DNA of 32,799 nucleotides from REEP01 sp964517265 (GTDB lineage: Bacteria; Pseudomonadota; Alphaproteobacteria; Rhodospirillales; Defluviicoccaceae): NCBI GenBank assembly GCA_964517265.1, contig CAZFBS010000037.1:1-32799 (forward strand). The letters are read 5' to 3'. Below, piece by piece: positions 8,154 to 17,070 of this stretch. Numbering within the stretch: position 1 is the stretch's first letter; every line of letters starts with the position of its first letter. The position numbers were made by a program, and so were the translations under genes. Under the pieces are notes generated by a model. It did no database searches. It was not told the DNA's origin and saw only the letters and a program-made list of their open reading frames with translations.

Positions 8154-8691
8154 TCAGAGTGAAATGCACTGGCCGATGATGAAATGGGCAATCCGGGGCA
8201 GGTCGCCGAGCGGCAGCAGCGGCACTGGCAAGCCCGTCCACGCTTCATCACTGGCAACGGCGACGATGCCGGGATCACTTGTCGCCAGCAGCGGCTTGCC
8301 GAGGGCGGGACGGTGCACTCCCAGCTTGTCGTGGTTATGGGGCTTGAAGCCTTCCACGAGGACGAGGTCGACCGGGTGTCAGTGGCGAAGGACGCGATAT
8401 AGCGATATTGCGGCCGTTGCACCTGCTGCGCCCACTCCATTGCCGTAAGGATTGCGGCCAGCGGTCCAGCGAAGCCGCCGATCGCGTCCGCCGCGACCGG
8501 CAGCCGATAGTTCCGGAAGCGGGCGCTGTCCCCGTTTGCGTTGAGTAGAAGCGCTCGCACCTGCGGGCGGGCGCGAGCGATCACATCGTCGGGCAGCGTG
8601 CGGCCACCCAATTCGATCAAGCACTTGTCACCGCCGCCCATCCGTCGCCCCTGCCCGCCAGCAAGGAGCACGCCAACAATGGCCTCGTCAT
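8154..8691 (-). pseudogene. Decayed mobA/mobB chimera (molybdopterin guanylyltransferase remnant)
   Basis: Read leftward, the 5' part encodes the start of MobA: GVLLAGGQGRRMGGGDK is the nucleotidyltransferase signature, followed by GPLAAILTAMEWA and YIASFATDT. At about 8370-8380 the MobA similarity stops, just where TDTPF would be expected. A different frame then continues as the C-terminal third of MobB: VDLVLVEGFKPHNHDKLGVH, RPALGKPLLA, LPLGDLPRIAHFI, stop TGA at 8154-8156. The simplest reading is an out-of-frame deletion that removed the end of mobA and the start of mobB. There is probably a second lesion: an ATG at 8689-8691 (M-T-R-P) is one base out of frame with the conserved IVGVLLAGG. 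Neither protein can be functional. Confidence 0.75.
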
Positions 8692-8972
8692 CCCGCTCTG
8701 GGGGTTGGTCGGAGAGTATCGACGGTCCGATCGGTAGTGTGGCCGGCGACGGTATCGAACGTTTCCATCATGTCGCCAAACATGGCCCTCTAGGCGCCGC
8801 CGGACGTCAACGCCTTGGCGCCGAGCTTTTCCTTATCGTGGGTCCGCTGCCGGGTGGGCACCACCATGGCCTCGACCTGCGCATCCAAGTCGATCGCGGT
8901 GATCTCGTGATCGGGACGGTGCATGTTCTGGTTAAGCAGGCATCTGACCGCGAGATACCTGACATGATTTCC
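8688..8972 (-). pseudogene. Unrecognised broken reading frame upstream of the mobA remnant
   Basis: One minus-strand frame reads continuously through LNQNMHRPDHEITAIDLDAQ and ends GAKALTSGG before an in-frame TAG at 8790-8792. It then resumes in the same frame as MFGDMMETFDTVAGHTTD up to a TGA at 8688-8690. That TGA overlaps the presumed ancestral mobA ATG as ATGA, as expected in an operon. The composition is protein-like and the frame is interrupted once, so I read it as the 3' end of a decaying gene of the same operon. I do not recognise the family. It could instead be two tiny genes or chance. Confidence 0.35.
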
Positions 8973-8988
8973 TAAAACCCGGATTTGT

Positions 8989-9999
8989 CTATCCCGCTCT
9001 TTCGAACACAGCGTCGATCACCTCGACCACGTCTCCCGGGCGCGTGTGATGAACCATGTGTCCGCTCCCGGGGACAAGCCGCAGCCGCGCACCCGGCACC
9101 TCGCGGCTGAGCGGCAGCGCGTGTGCTTGATAGCTGACCACGCGATCGCCATCGCCGCTGACCACCGTTACCGGCACGCGAATATCGCGATAAAGCTCTT
9201 CGCTCCGCTTTGCCCATGCGCGCAGGGTGGTTCCGTCCTCGGCCGCCGCGCGGAGCTGCTCCGGCCGCAACGCCAAGCCGGCAGGGAAGTAACGGTATGC
9301 CGGCGATACCGGCGCGGGATCGAACAGCAAACGCACGGCAAGCCGGCCGAGCAGAAGACCTTCCACCGGTGTCAAGGTGTTGCGCAACACCGGACCGATC
9401 ACCGGCAACTCGTTCATCCACGCAATCGCGGCGTCGAGGCGCCGGGCGGGGTAGTAATAACCGGAGGCCGCAACGACACCGCGAACGTCTTCAGGGTGAT
9501 GGATGGCAAACGCCATGACCACCACGGCACCGAAGGAGTGGCCATAGATCACCGGCCGGTCGAGCCCGAGCGCCTTGAAGGCGTCGCGCATCAGGGTCGC
9601 TTGCGCCTCCGGCGACCACACGCGATTTCGCGGCCGCTCGCTGTAGCCAAAGCCGGGCCGATCAAACGCGATCACCCGATATTTTTTGGACAACGGCTCG
9701 AGGAGGCTCAAGGCGACGTCATTGAGCATGCTCGCGTTGCCGTGCAGCAGAACGACGGGTGGACCCTCACCTGCCTCCACGTAATGCAGGCGTACCCCGT
9801 TTACCGTGACGAACTTGCCGATCGGCGGATACTTCCGCTCCATCCGCCTTGCTTGCCAGTTCACCGCAACGGCGGTCCCGGCCAAAGCCGCAGCGGCCGC
9901 GGCCAAGATAAGAGGTCCGCGCCCATCGATCCAGCGCTTCCGACTCGGCGCGCCTGCGTGCGAGTCCCAACCGGTCATCCGCTCTCTTTCCATCCTCAT
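8989..9999 (-). CDS. Membrane-anchored alpha/beta-fold hydrolase
   Basis: A 336-residue alpha/beta hydrolase. The oxyanion-region motif is VVLLHGN (about 82-88), the nucleophile elbow is GHSFG with Ser155, the acid is probably Asp in SGDGDRVV (about 280), and the catalytic His is in PGSGHMVHH (about 313). A hydrophobic Ala-rich segment at about 28-47 after a positively charged start suggests a single N-terminal membrane anchor with the catalytic domain in the periplasm. The substrate is unknown; the fold covers esterases, epoxide hydrolases and haloperoxidase-like enzymes. The ATG at 9999 has GAGGGAG a few bases upstream and is preferred over ATGs at 9993 and 9978. It stands alone, divergent from pmtA and next to the decayed mob region. 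Confidence 0.85.
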   Translation of the reverse strand: MRMERERMTGWDSHAGAPSRKRWIDGRGPLILAAAAAALAGTAVAVNWQARRMERKYPPIGKFVTVNGVRLHYVEAGEGPPVVLLHGNASMLNDVALSLLEPLSKKYRVIAFDRPGFGYSERPRNRVWSPEAQATLMRDAFKALGLDRPVIYGHSFGAVVVMAFAIHHPEDVRGVVAASGYYYPARRLDAAIAWMNELPVIGPVLRNTLTPVEGLLLGRLAVRLLFDPAPVSPAYRYFPAGLALRPEQLRAAAEDGTTLRAWAKRSEELYRDIRVPVTVVSGDGDRVVSYQAHALPLSREVPGARLRLVPGSGHMVHHTRPGDVVEVIDAVFERAG

Positions 10000-10556
10000 T
10001 CGTCTCCCTCTTGCCTGCCCCGCCGCCCGGGGGACGCGGCCTGATTGCGCACGCCAATATCGCTCAAGGGTAACGAGGCGCCGATTGTGCTCAACGCCCG
10101 CTCAAGGACGACAAGAAGCAACAACGTGGCCCGCATAGCCAAAGTTCCGCCGCTGCGCAGTACTACCAAAAGCGCGGTAGATCCGCGGCCGAGCGTATCG
10201 CAATGGCTCTTTGCCGCAACTTTATGCTCGCACACGGGATAACGCTCTGCTATGGCGTGTGCGCCCGACAACGTTCCGCGCTTTTTTGCAGCGTCGCGGT
10301 GGATCGGGGCGGAACCCGCGGCCAATCCCGCCGTTGCATGACTGCCGCGTGGTTGGCGACTGAGAAGCCGGCGGCGACGCGCACTCAGGAAACAGGCTGG
10401 CACCAGAAACAGGATGAGACGATGCTTGAGGGAAATCAAAATGAGATCGTTGGCGCCACCACGGGGTCCCGCTCTCGGGAGGCCGTGCATCGGGTGAACA
10501 ACCCGGACGGGCGCATGTCCAGGCGTCCGCTGCATGACTCAAGACGAGTTGTCAGA
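10000..10556. other. 557-base intergenic region between hydrolase and pmtA
   Basis: No convincing gene is seen. Open frames on both strands here have irregular composition, no family motif, and overlap each other. The region must carry the promoters of the leftward hydrolase and the rightward pmtA. In-frame ATGs at 10422 and 10515 could lengthen pmtA but add residues not expected for the family. Nothing structured stood out. Confidence 0.4.
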
Positions 10557-11168
10557 ATGGACCTCGATGCGGTCATCAAGGCCTATCGCCGATATGCAGG
10601 CATTTATGACCTCGTCTTTGGTCCGGCGTTCCAATGGGGCCGTGCCCGCTCGGTGGCACGGATCAACGCCCTCAACTGCAAGACCATCCTTGAAGTCGGA
10701 GTCGGCACCGGCCTGTCGCTGCCGAAGTATCGCTCGGACAAGCGTATCGTCGGCATCGATGTTTCCCCGGAAATGCTTGAGATCGCCCGCAAGCGCGTCG
10801 CCAACTGCGGATTGAAAAACATCGATTCGCTGGCCGGAATGGACGCGGAACAGCTTGGCTTCCGCGACGGCCAGTTCGACGCCGTCGTCGCGATGCACGT
10901 GATGTCCGTGGTCCCGAACCCGCATCGCTGTCTCGCCGAGATGAAGCGGGTTTGCAAGCCGGGCGGAACCATTCTCATCTGCAATCATTTTGCCGGCAAG
11001 GCCGACAAATGGATCACGCGGCGAATGCAGCCGTTGGCGAAGTGGCTCGGCTGGCATCCGGATTTTGCGCTGGCAGAGCTGCTGGACGGGACCTCGCTCG
11101 GGATTGCCGCCCGCCATGACATTCCGCCATTCGGACTGTTCAAGCTGATCGAGCTTCGCAACGCTTGA
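10557..11168 (+). CDS. pmtA: Phosphatidylethanolamine N-methyltransferase PmtA (Rhodobacter type)
   Basis: A soluble class I SAM-dependent methyltransferase of 203 residues, the length of Rhodobacter sphaeroides PmtA. SAM motif I is ILEVGVGTGLSLP (about 44-56), followed by IVGIDVSPEMLEIARKR and the post-motif FDAVVAMHVMSVVP and LAEMKRVCKPGGTI. The start RRYAGIYDLVFGP is typical of alphaproteobacterial PmtA/UbiE-related enzymes. It would methylate phosphatidylethanolamine stepwise to phosphatidylcholine at the inner face of the cytoplasmic membrane. The ATG at 10557 gives the family N-terminus; its ribosome-binding site is weak, and longer in-frame starts exist upstream. It has no operon partner on its strand nearby. 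A UbiE-like methyltransferase of other specificity is the main alternative. Confidence 0.85.
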   Translation: MDLDAVIKAYRRYAGIYDLVFGPAFQWGRARSVARINALNCKTILEVGVGTGLSLPKYRSDKRIVGIDVSPEMLEIARKRVANCGLKNIDSLAGMDAEQLGFRDGQFDAVVAMHVMSVVPNPHRCLAEMKRVCKPGGTILICNHFAGKADKWITRRMQPLAKWLGWHPDFALAELLDGTSLGIAARHDIPPFGLFKLIELRNA

Positions 11169-11690
11169 GCAGTGCCGTTGGGGGGCTCCCTCGCCCTTCG
11201 GTTGATTATTTCAGTCCCGGGCCGGAGCGAAGCCTCAGCAGCCCTCAGCCGTTGCGATCGATGCCGGTGCGCACAGGACCCGCGCCGCCCGTATGGTTCG
11301 CATTTGCGAGGTCCGGTGAACGTCTGTAAAGGCGCGGGAACTTATTGGCACCCTATCCTTTACTATCCGTATGGAGATTTGAAGGCTCCCTCCCCTGAAC
11401 AGCGGTGTCCTGCTCGGCATTGTCGGCTTCACCGATCTTGCCGAGGTGGCGCTCGATAGCAAGTTCGTCGCGATGACCATCGCGAATGGCAAGGCTCACG
11501 GCCGGGTTGCGCAGGCGGGATAGGACGCGCCGCGCATATCACCCATCTTCGAGGCGAAGAGGGCACGGAGCGGGCCCGCGGGACTGCGAGCCATGCCAGA
11601 CGAGTGGACTGCCATATTGACTGGCAGCGTATTTCTGGGCGTTATCGCGCCTTGAACTTAAATGATCGCGGCAGAACGGAGGGAAAGGCT
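11169..11690 (+). other. Intergenic region with a possible gene fragment
   Basis: About 520 bases between pmtA and the alcohol dehydrogenase. One plus-strand frame at about 11395-11523 (GVLLGIVGFTDLAEVAL... to GRVAQAG, stop TAG) has protein-like composition but no start codon at a sensible place and a stop codon just upstream. It may be the tail of a lost gene; I do not recognise it. The 3' end of the region carries the dehydrogenase ribosome-binding site (GGAGGGAAAGG). Other open frames look random. Confidence 0.35.
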
Positions 11691-12800
<1,110 letters not shown>

Positions 12801-12817
12801 GGGGGGCGGCGGATTCG

Positions 12818-13678
12818 ATGACACTCGAGCTGATCGAGACGCACCGCTGCTTCGGCGGAACACAGTACGTCTATGCCCACCATTCGGGGGCGACCGGCAC
12901 GCGGATGGAGTTCTCGATCTATCTGCCGCCGCAGACGGAACGCGAGAAGCGCCCTCTCCTTACTTATCTTTCCGGCCTGACCTGCACCTGGGCGAACGTG
13001 ACCGAGAAAGGCGGCTTCCAGCAGTTCGCCGCCGAGCATGGCCTTATCGTGCTGTGTCCCGATACCAGCCCACGTGGCACCGATCTGCCGGGCGAGCACG
13101 ATGCCGACGACTTCGGCTCCGGTGCCGGGTTCTATGTCGATGCAACCGAGAAGCCTTGGGCCCGGCACTACCGCATGTTCACCTACGTTGCGTGCGAACT
13201 GCCGGCGCTGGCGGCCGCCCACTTTGCCGTGGACATCGAGCGCCAGGGCATTTTTGGCCACTCGATGGGAGGGCACGGCGCCTTGACCATTGCCTTAAAA
13301 ACCAGGACATACCAGTCTGTGTCGGCGTTCGCCCCGATCGTTGCGCCAAGCCAAGTGCCATGGGGCAAGAAAGCCTTCAATGGCTATTTGGGTTCGGATC
13401 CGGCGGTCTGGCGGGAGCATGATGCCTGTCAGCTCGTCCGGCGGATGGGCAGTGACTCGCGCTGGACGAGTCCGATCCTGATCGACCAGGGGGCGGCGGA
13501 CGGCTTTCTCGCCGAGCAGCTGAGGCCGGAGTTGTTCGAAGCCGCCTGCGGTGATGCCGGCGTTTCCTTGATCTTAAGACGGCAGGAAGGCTACGACCAC
13601 AGCTACTACTTCATCCGCACCTTCATGGCGGATCACATCGCCCACCACGCCCGCCTGCTTGACGAGAGGGGCGCGTGA
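12818..13678 (+). CDS. fghA: S-formylglutathione hydrolase
   Basis: A 286-residue serine hydrolase of the esterase D family that hydrolyses S-formylglutathione to formate and glutathione, completing glutathione-dependent formaldehyde oxidation. Characteristic segments are LTYLSGLTCTWANVTEKGGF, PDTSPRGTDLPGE, GSGAGFYVDAT and the nucleophile elbow FGHSMGGHGAL with Ser149. Asp is probably in LIDQGAADGFL and His in EGYDHSYYFI. It starts 17 bases after the dehydrogenase stop, preceded by GGGGGGCGG, so the two form an operon. Its stop lies 9 bases from that of the convergent hydrolase gene. Confidence 0.95.
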   Translation: MTLELIETHRCFGGTQYVYAHHSGATGTRMEFSIYLPPQTEREKRPLLTYLSGLTCTWANVTEKGGFQQFAAEHGLIVLCPDTSPRGTDLPGEHDADDFGSGAGFYVDATEKPWARHYRMFTYVACELPALAAAHFAVDIERQGIFGHSMGGHGALTIALKTRTYQSVSAFAPIVAPSQVPWGKKAFNGYLGSDPAVWREHDACQLVRRMGSDSRWTSPILIDQGAADGFLAEQLRPELFEAACGDAGVSLILRRQEGYDHSYYFIRTFMADHIAHHARLLDERGA

Positions 13679-13687
13679 TTGGAGGCG

Positions 13688-14371
13688 TCAACCCGGCGAA
13701 GCGCCACGCGCCACGCAGTGCAGCAGCCAGTCGTAGAGGTCCGCCATTGCGTATGCCTGCGTCCAGGCATCGTGGCCCACTCCCGGAAACGGAGTGAACC
13801 GAACGTCCGCTCCGGCTGCGAGGAGCGCGTCGCGCATCTCGAAGGACCGGGTGATCGGGATCACCTCATCATCCTCGCCATGCAGGATCCAACTCGGCAC
13901 GTCACGAAGGCAAGCCGCCCATGCCGGATCGCCCCGTCCGCACACGGGAGCGAGTGCGGCAAAGCGCGCAGGATCTGAGGCCGCTGTCATCCAGGTGCCG
14001 TAACCGCCGAGGCTGACGCCGGTCAGCACGATGCGCCGACGGTCGATGCGGTGGCGGGAAACCACGTCTTCCACCAGTGCCAGCAGCCGCTCCGGCTCCC
14101 ATTGCCGGCCGGCGGCGCATTGGGGGGAGACAAGAACGAATGGAAAATTTGCGGTCTTTTCGACGAGCATCGGCGGACCGTAGGTCTTGACAAGGCTCAG
14201 ATCGTCACCGCGTTCGCCGGCCCCGTGGAGGAAAACCATCAGCGGCCAATCACCCGCCGCGTCGTCGTAGCCCGCCGGCAGGAACAACAGATACCGCAGC
14301 GGTTCTGATCCTTCGCGAGCATGGTGGCAGCAAACCTGCCGCCCCGGAATCCCCCTCGCTGCCGCAGGCAT
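13688..14371 (-). CDS. Predicted alpha/beta hydrolase (phospholipase/carboxylesterase or PHB depolymerase-like)
   Basis: A 227-residue cytosolic-type esterase. It shows LLFLPAGYD, LMVFLHGAGERGDDL (oxyanion region), the nucleophile elbow LTGVSLGGYGTW with Ser120, Asp in ILHGEDDEVIP, and His in PFPGVGHDAW. This matches the dienelactone hydrolase/phospholipase-carboxylesterase group; the substrate is unknown. The ATG at 14371 has AAGGA about 10 bases upstream. An alternative GTG at 14398 overlaps the stop of the upstream VWA gene as GTGA, which would couple their translation and add nine residues. It is the last gene of the moxR-VWA cluster and convergent with fghA. Confidence 0.83.
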   Translation of the reverse strand: MPAAARGIPGRQVCCHHAREGSEPLRYLLFLPAGYDDAAGDWPLMVFLHGAGERGDDLSLVKTYGPPMLVEKTANFPFVLVSPQCAAGRQWEPERLLALVEDVVSRHRIDRRRIVLTGVSLGGYGTWMTAASDPARFAALAPVCGRGDPAWAACLRDVPSWILHGEDDEVIPITRSFEMRDALLAAGADVRFTPFPGVGHDAWTQAYAMADLYDWLLHCVARGASPG

Positions 14372-14394
14372 GGTCTGTTCGTCCTTGGCGTCCG

Positions 14395-15570
14395 TCACCG
14401 GCTCAGCTCGCGCATGGCGCGATCGAGACCATCGAGGGTCAGCGGGAACATCCTCCCGGCCATCAGTTGTCGGACCATCTTCGTCGAGGTTGTCATGTCC
14501 CACCAGCCCTCGTCCACGGGATTGAGCCAGACCGCATGGGGATAGACGTTCAGCACCCGCTCGATCCAGACGTGCCCCGCTTCCTCGTTCCAATGCTCGA
14601 CGCTGCCGCCCGGATAGAGGATCTCGTACGGGCTCATGGACGCATCGCCCACGAAGATGACTTTGTAGTCATGGGGGTAGGTGTGAAGAACCTCCCAGGT
14701 TCCTGTCACTTCGGCTTGGCGGCGCCGGTTGTCGCGCCAGACGCGCTCATACACCATATTGTGAAAGTAAAAGTACTCCAGGTGCTTGAACTCGGAACGG
14801 GCAGCCGAGAACAACTCCTCGCAAGTCTTGACGAACGGATCCATCGAGCCGCCAACATCGAGGAACAGCAAAACCTTCGCCGCGTTGTGGCGCTCGGGCA
14901 CCATTTTGAGGTCGAGGTAACCGTGTCGCGCCGTCGAATGAATGGTATCATCCAGGTCCAGCTGGGTCGCCGCGCCCTCTCGCGCGAACCGGCGCAGCCG
15001 CCGCAGGGCGATCTTGATGTTACGGGTGCCCAACTCGACGCTGGAGTCCAGGTTCTTGAACTCTCGCTTGTCCCAGACCTTGACGGCCCGGTTGTTGCGG
15101 TTCTTGTCCTGACCGATGCGCACGCCTTCGGGGTTGTAGCCCCAGGCGCCGAACGGCGAGGTCCCGCCGGTGCCGATCCACTTGCTGCCTCCCTCGTGCC
15201 GGCCTTTCTGCTCCGCCAGCCGCTGCTTCAGAGTTTCCATCAGCGTGTCCCAGCCGCCGAGGGATTCAATCAGCGCTTTTTCTTCATCGCTCAGCACCTT
15301 CTCGGAAAGCCGGCGCAGCCACTCCTCGGGAATCTCGATCGTCTCGGCATCGGGCGATGGCTCCAGTCCCTTGAAGACGGATCCGAAGACGCGGTCGAAG
15401 CGGTCCAGATTGGACTCGTCCTTCACCAGGCAGGATCGGCTCAGATAATAGAAATTATCGACGCTGTATTCGGCAAGGCCGGCATCCATTGCCTCAAGCA
15501 AGGTCAGGTATTCGCGCAAGGTGACTGGAATGCGGGCCTCGCGAAGCTGAAGAAAGAAATCGATGAACAC
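14395..15570 (-). CDS. CoxE-like VWA-domain protein, partner of the MoxR ATPase
   Basis: A 391-residue protein of the CoxE/VWA family. The N-terminal half has the helical FIDFFLQLREARIPVTLREY region, and the C-terminal half a von Willebrand factor A domain. The metal-adhesion motif is LFLDVGGSMD (238-244), a D-x-G-x-S variant of D-x-S-x-S. FVGDASMSPYEI and WLNPVDEGWWD follow. Such proteins work with MoxR ATPases in maturation or metal insertion of partner enzymes; the client here is unknown. The GTG at 15570 was chosen for GAGAGG upstream and because similarity begins at once (VFIDFFLQL); a longer frame to 15663 overlaps moxR and is unlikely. It lies 31 bases after moxR, and its stop overlaps a possible GTG start of the next gene. 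Confidence 0.86.
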   Translation of the reverse strand: MFIDFFLQLREARIPVTLREYLTLLEAMDAGLAEYSVDNFYYLSRSCLVKDESNLDRFDRVFGSVFKGLEPSPDAETIEIPEEWLRRLSEKVLSDEEKALIESLGGWDTLMETLKQRLAEQKGRHEGGSKWIGTGGTSPFGAWGYNPEGVRIGQDKNRNNRAVKVWDKREFKNLDSSVELGTRNIKIALRRLRRFAREGAATQLDLDDTIHSTARHGYLDLKMVPERHNAAKVLLFLDVGGSMDPFVKTCEELFSAARSEFKHLEYFYFHNMVYERVWRDNRRRQAEVTGTWEVLHTYPHDYKVIFVGDASMSPYEILYPGGSVEHWNEEAGHVWIERVLNVYPHAVWLNPVDEGWWDMTTSTKMVRQLMAGRMFPLTLDGLDRAMRELSR

Positions 15571-15601
15571 GGCTCGGGGACCTCTCGGCTTGGCGGGCCA
15601 G

Positions 15602-16447
15602 CTACCGCTCCTCGCGGCGGGCGAGGAACGCCAGGCGCTCGAACAGATGGATGTCCTGTTCATTTTTCAACAGCGCCCCGTGGAGCGGAGGAATCAACTG
15701 GCGGGTGTCCTTGGCTCGCAAGGCGTCCGGGGGAATATCCTCCACCACGAGGAGCTTGATCCAGTCGAGAAGTTCCGACGTCGAGGGCTTCTTCTTCAAT
15801 CCCGGCACCTCTCGGATCTGAAAGAAGGTGTTCAGCGCCTCGTGGACCAGCCGTTTCTGGATGCGAGGAAAGTGAACCTCGACAATCCGCTCCATCGTCT
15901 CTCGATCCGGAAAGCGGATGTAATGGAAGAAACAGCGGCGCAGGAAGGCGTCGGGCAGCTCCTTTTCGTTGTTGGATGTAATGAACACCATCGGCCGGTG
16001 GCGAGCGACCACGCGCTGCCTGGTCTCGTAGACAAAGAATTCCATCCGGTCGAGTTCGAGCAGCAGATCGTTGGGGAACTCGATGTCCGCCTTGTCGATC
16101 TCATCGATGATGAGCACGGGGCGCTCTTCGGCCTCGAACCCCTCCCAAAGTTTGCCTTTGAGAATGTAGTTGGCGATATCGTGGACGCGCGGGTCGCCCA
16201 GCTGAGAATCGCGCAGACGAGCGACCGCGTCGTACTCGTAAAGCCCCTGCTGGGCCTTGGTCGTCGACTTGATGTGCCACTCGATGAGCCGAACGCCCAG
16301 CGCTTTGGCGACCTCGTGAGCAAGAATTGTCTTGCCGGTTCCAGGTTCACCCTTGATGAGAAGCGGACGCTCGAGCCGGATCGACGCGTTGACCGCCACC
16401 ATCAGGTCCTGGGTGGCAACGTAGGTATCGGTACCCTCGAAACGCAT
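15602..16447 (-). CDS. MoxR-family AAA+ ATPase
   Basis: A 281-residue AAA+ ATPase of the MoxR class. Walker A is KGEPGTGKT (about 32-40), Walker B VLIIDEIDKAD (about 102-112), sensor 1 FITSNNEKELPDAFLRRC with the arginine finger, and the start (TQDLMVAVNASIRLERPLLIKG) is typical. MoxR proteins act as chaperones with VWA-domain partners, and such a partner is encoded immediately downstream. The ATG at 16447 has AAGGA nine bases upstream; the frame extends further but without conserved residues. A CZB-domain gene lies 188 bases upstream on the same strand and may be co-transcribed. Confidence 0.92.
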   Translation of the reverse strand: MRFEGTDTYVATQDLMVAVNASIRLERPLLIKGEPGTGKTILAHEVAKALGVRLIEWHIKSTTKAQQGLYEYDAVARLRDSQLGDPRVHDIANYILKGKLWEGFEAEERPVLIIDEIDKADIEFPNDLLLELDRMEFFVYETRQRVVARHRPMVFITSNNEKELPDAFLRRCFFHYIRFPDRETMERIVEVHFPRIQKRLVHEALNTFFQIREVPGLKKKPSTSELLDWIKLLVVEDIPPDALRAKDTRQLIPPLHGALLKNEQDIHLFERLAFLARREER

Positions 16448-16635
16448 GTCCCGTTTCCTTGCGCAATTGAGGCCGACCGGACGTTTGCCGCCGGATCGAC
16501 ACGTTCCGTCGGACTTTCGCCATTGCCGCGCGCGTTGCAAAGACCGCCGCTCAACGGATCTTGGAAGCGAATGATCCGCACGCCGCGCCCGATCCGAACC
16601 GCCAAACCCGCAGCAGCGTTCGATCAGTGCGCCAA

Positions 16636-17070
16636 TCAGTGGTTTTCGAGAGCGCAGCCCCCAAATTCTCGCGCGGGGATAGCATGCGCGTCATCGCCAG
16701 TGCAATCCTGTCGGAGTCGCGCAAAGGTGCTGACAAGTTCGGCGGACAGGCAACGCAACTGCCCCCCCGGCGCCAACGCAAGTTCCGCCTCGAGTCGGCG
16801 TCCGCGGTTGGCGAGATCGACCACCCGTGCCGCACAGTTGTGCCAGCGGGCATGAAGAGCAAGACAGCGCCAGTAATCAGGAACATGACGCATGTTCGGC
16901 TCCTCCTCGAGTAGCCAGCGAGCGAGCGCACACGAATCGGAGCGGCCAACCGCCCCCGGCTCCAATCGAAGCGAGCCATACACATGCTCACGCAAACGGG
17001 TGATCCACATTGCGTGGTCGACCAGCACCGTGGCGTCATAAACGGCATTGGACGGACTGATTGTATTCAA
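16636..17070 (-). CDS. Chemoreceptor zinc-binding (CZB) domain protein
   Basis: A short protein of about 144 residues that looks like a free-standing CZB domain. The zinc-ligand pattern is His in VDHAMWITRLR, Cys in SDSCALARWLLEEEP and His in CLALHARWHNCA, as in the CZB domains of chemoreceptors and diguanylate cyclases, which sense zinc or hypochlorite. No kinase, cyclase or methyl-accepting domain is attached. The start is inferred: a TTG at 17070 preceded by GAGGG at four bases fits, and no in-frame ATG lies before the first conserved His. It may head the moxR-VWA-hydrolase cluster, and it is divergent from hsp20-lon. Family assignment is from motif spacing only. Confidence 0.6.
   Translation of the reverse strand: MNTISPSNAVYDATVLVDHAMWITRLREHVYGSLRLEPGAVGRSDSCALARWLLEEEPNMRHVPDYWRCLALHARWHNCAARVVDLANRGRRLEAELALAPGGQLRCLSAELVSTFARLRQDCTGDDAHAIPAREFGGCALENH

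Noticed and set aside
9996..10535. Minus-strand open frame whose stop overlaps the hydrolase start as ATGA
   Set aside because: Its composition is irregular and Arg/Ser-rich without motifs. The overlap alone is not enough, and the hydrolase has its own ribosome-binding site.
10203..10556. Longer N-terminus for PmtA
   Set aside because: The added 118 residues are low-complexity and unlike the family. Starting at 10557 gives the known family length of 203 residues.
11172..11459. Plus-strand open frame of 95 codons right after pmtA
   Set aside because: It has no motif, an Arg/Cys-rich random composition and no ribosome-binding site.
16402..17048. Other open frames on both strands across the CZB and moxR 5' region
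   Set aside because: They are shadows: only the frame ending at 16636 shows a zinc-ligand pattern and protein-like composition.
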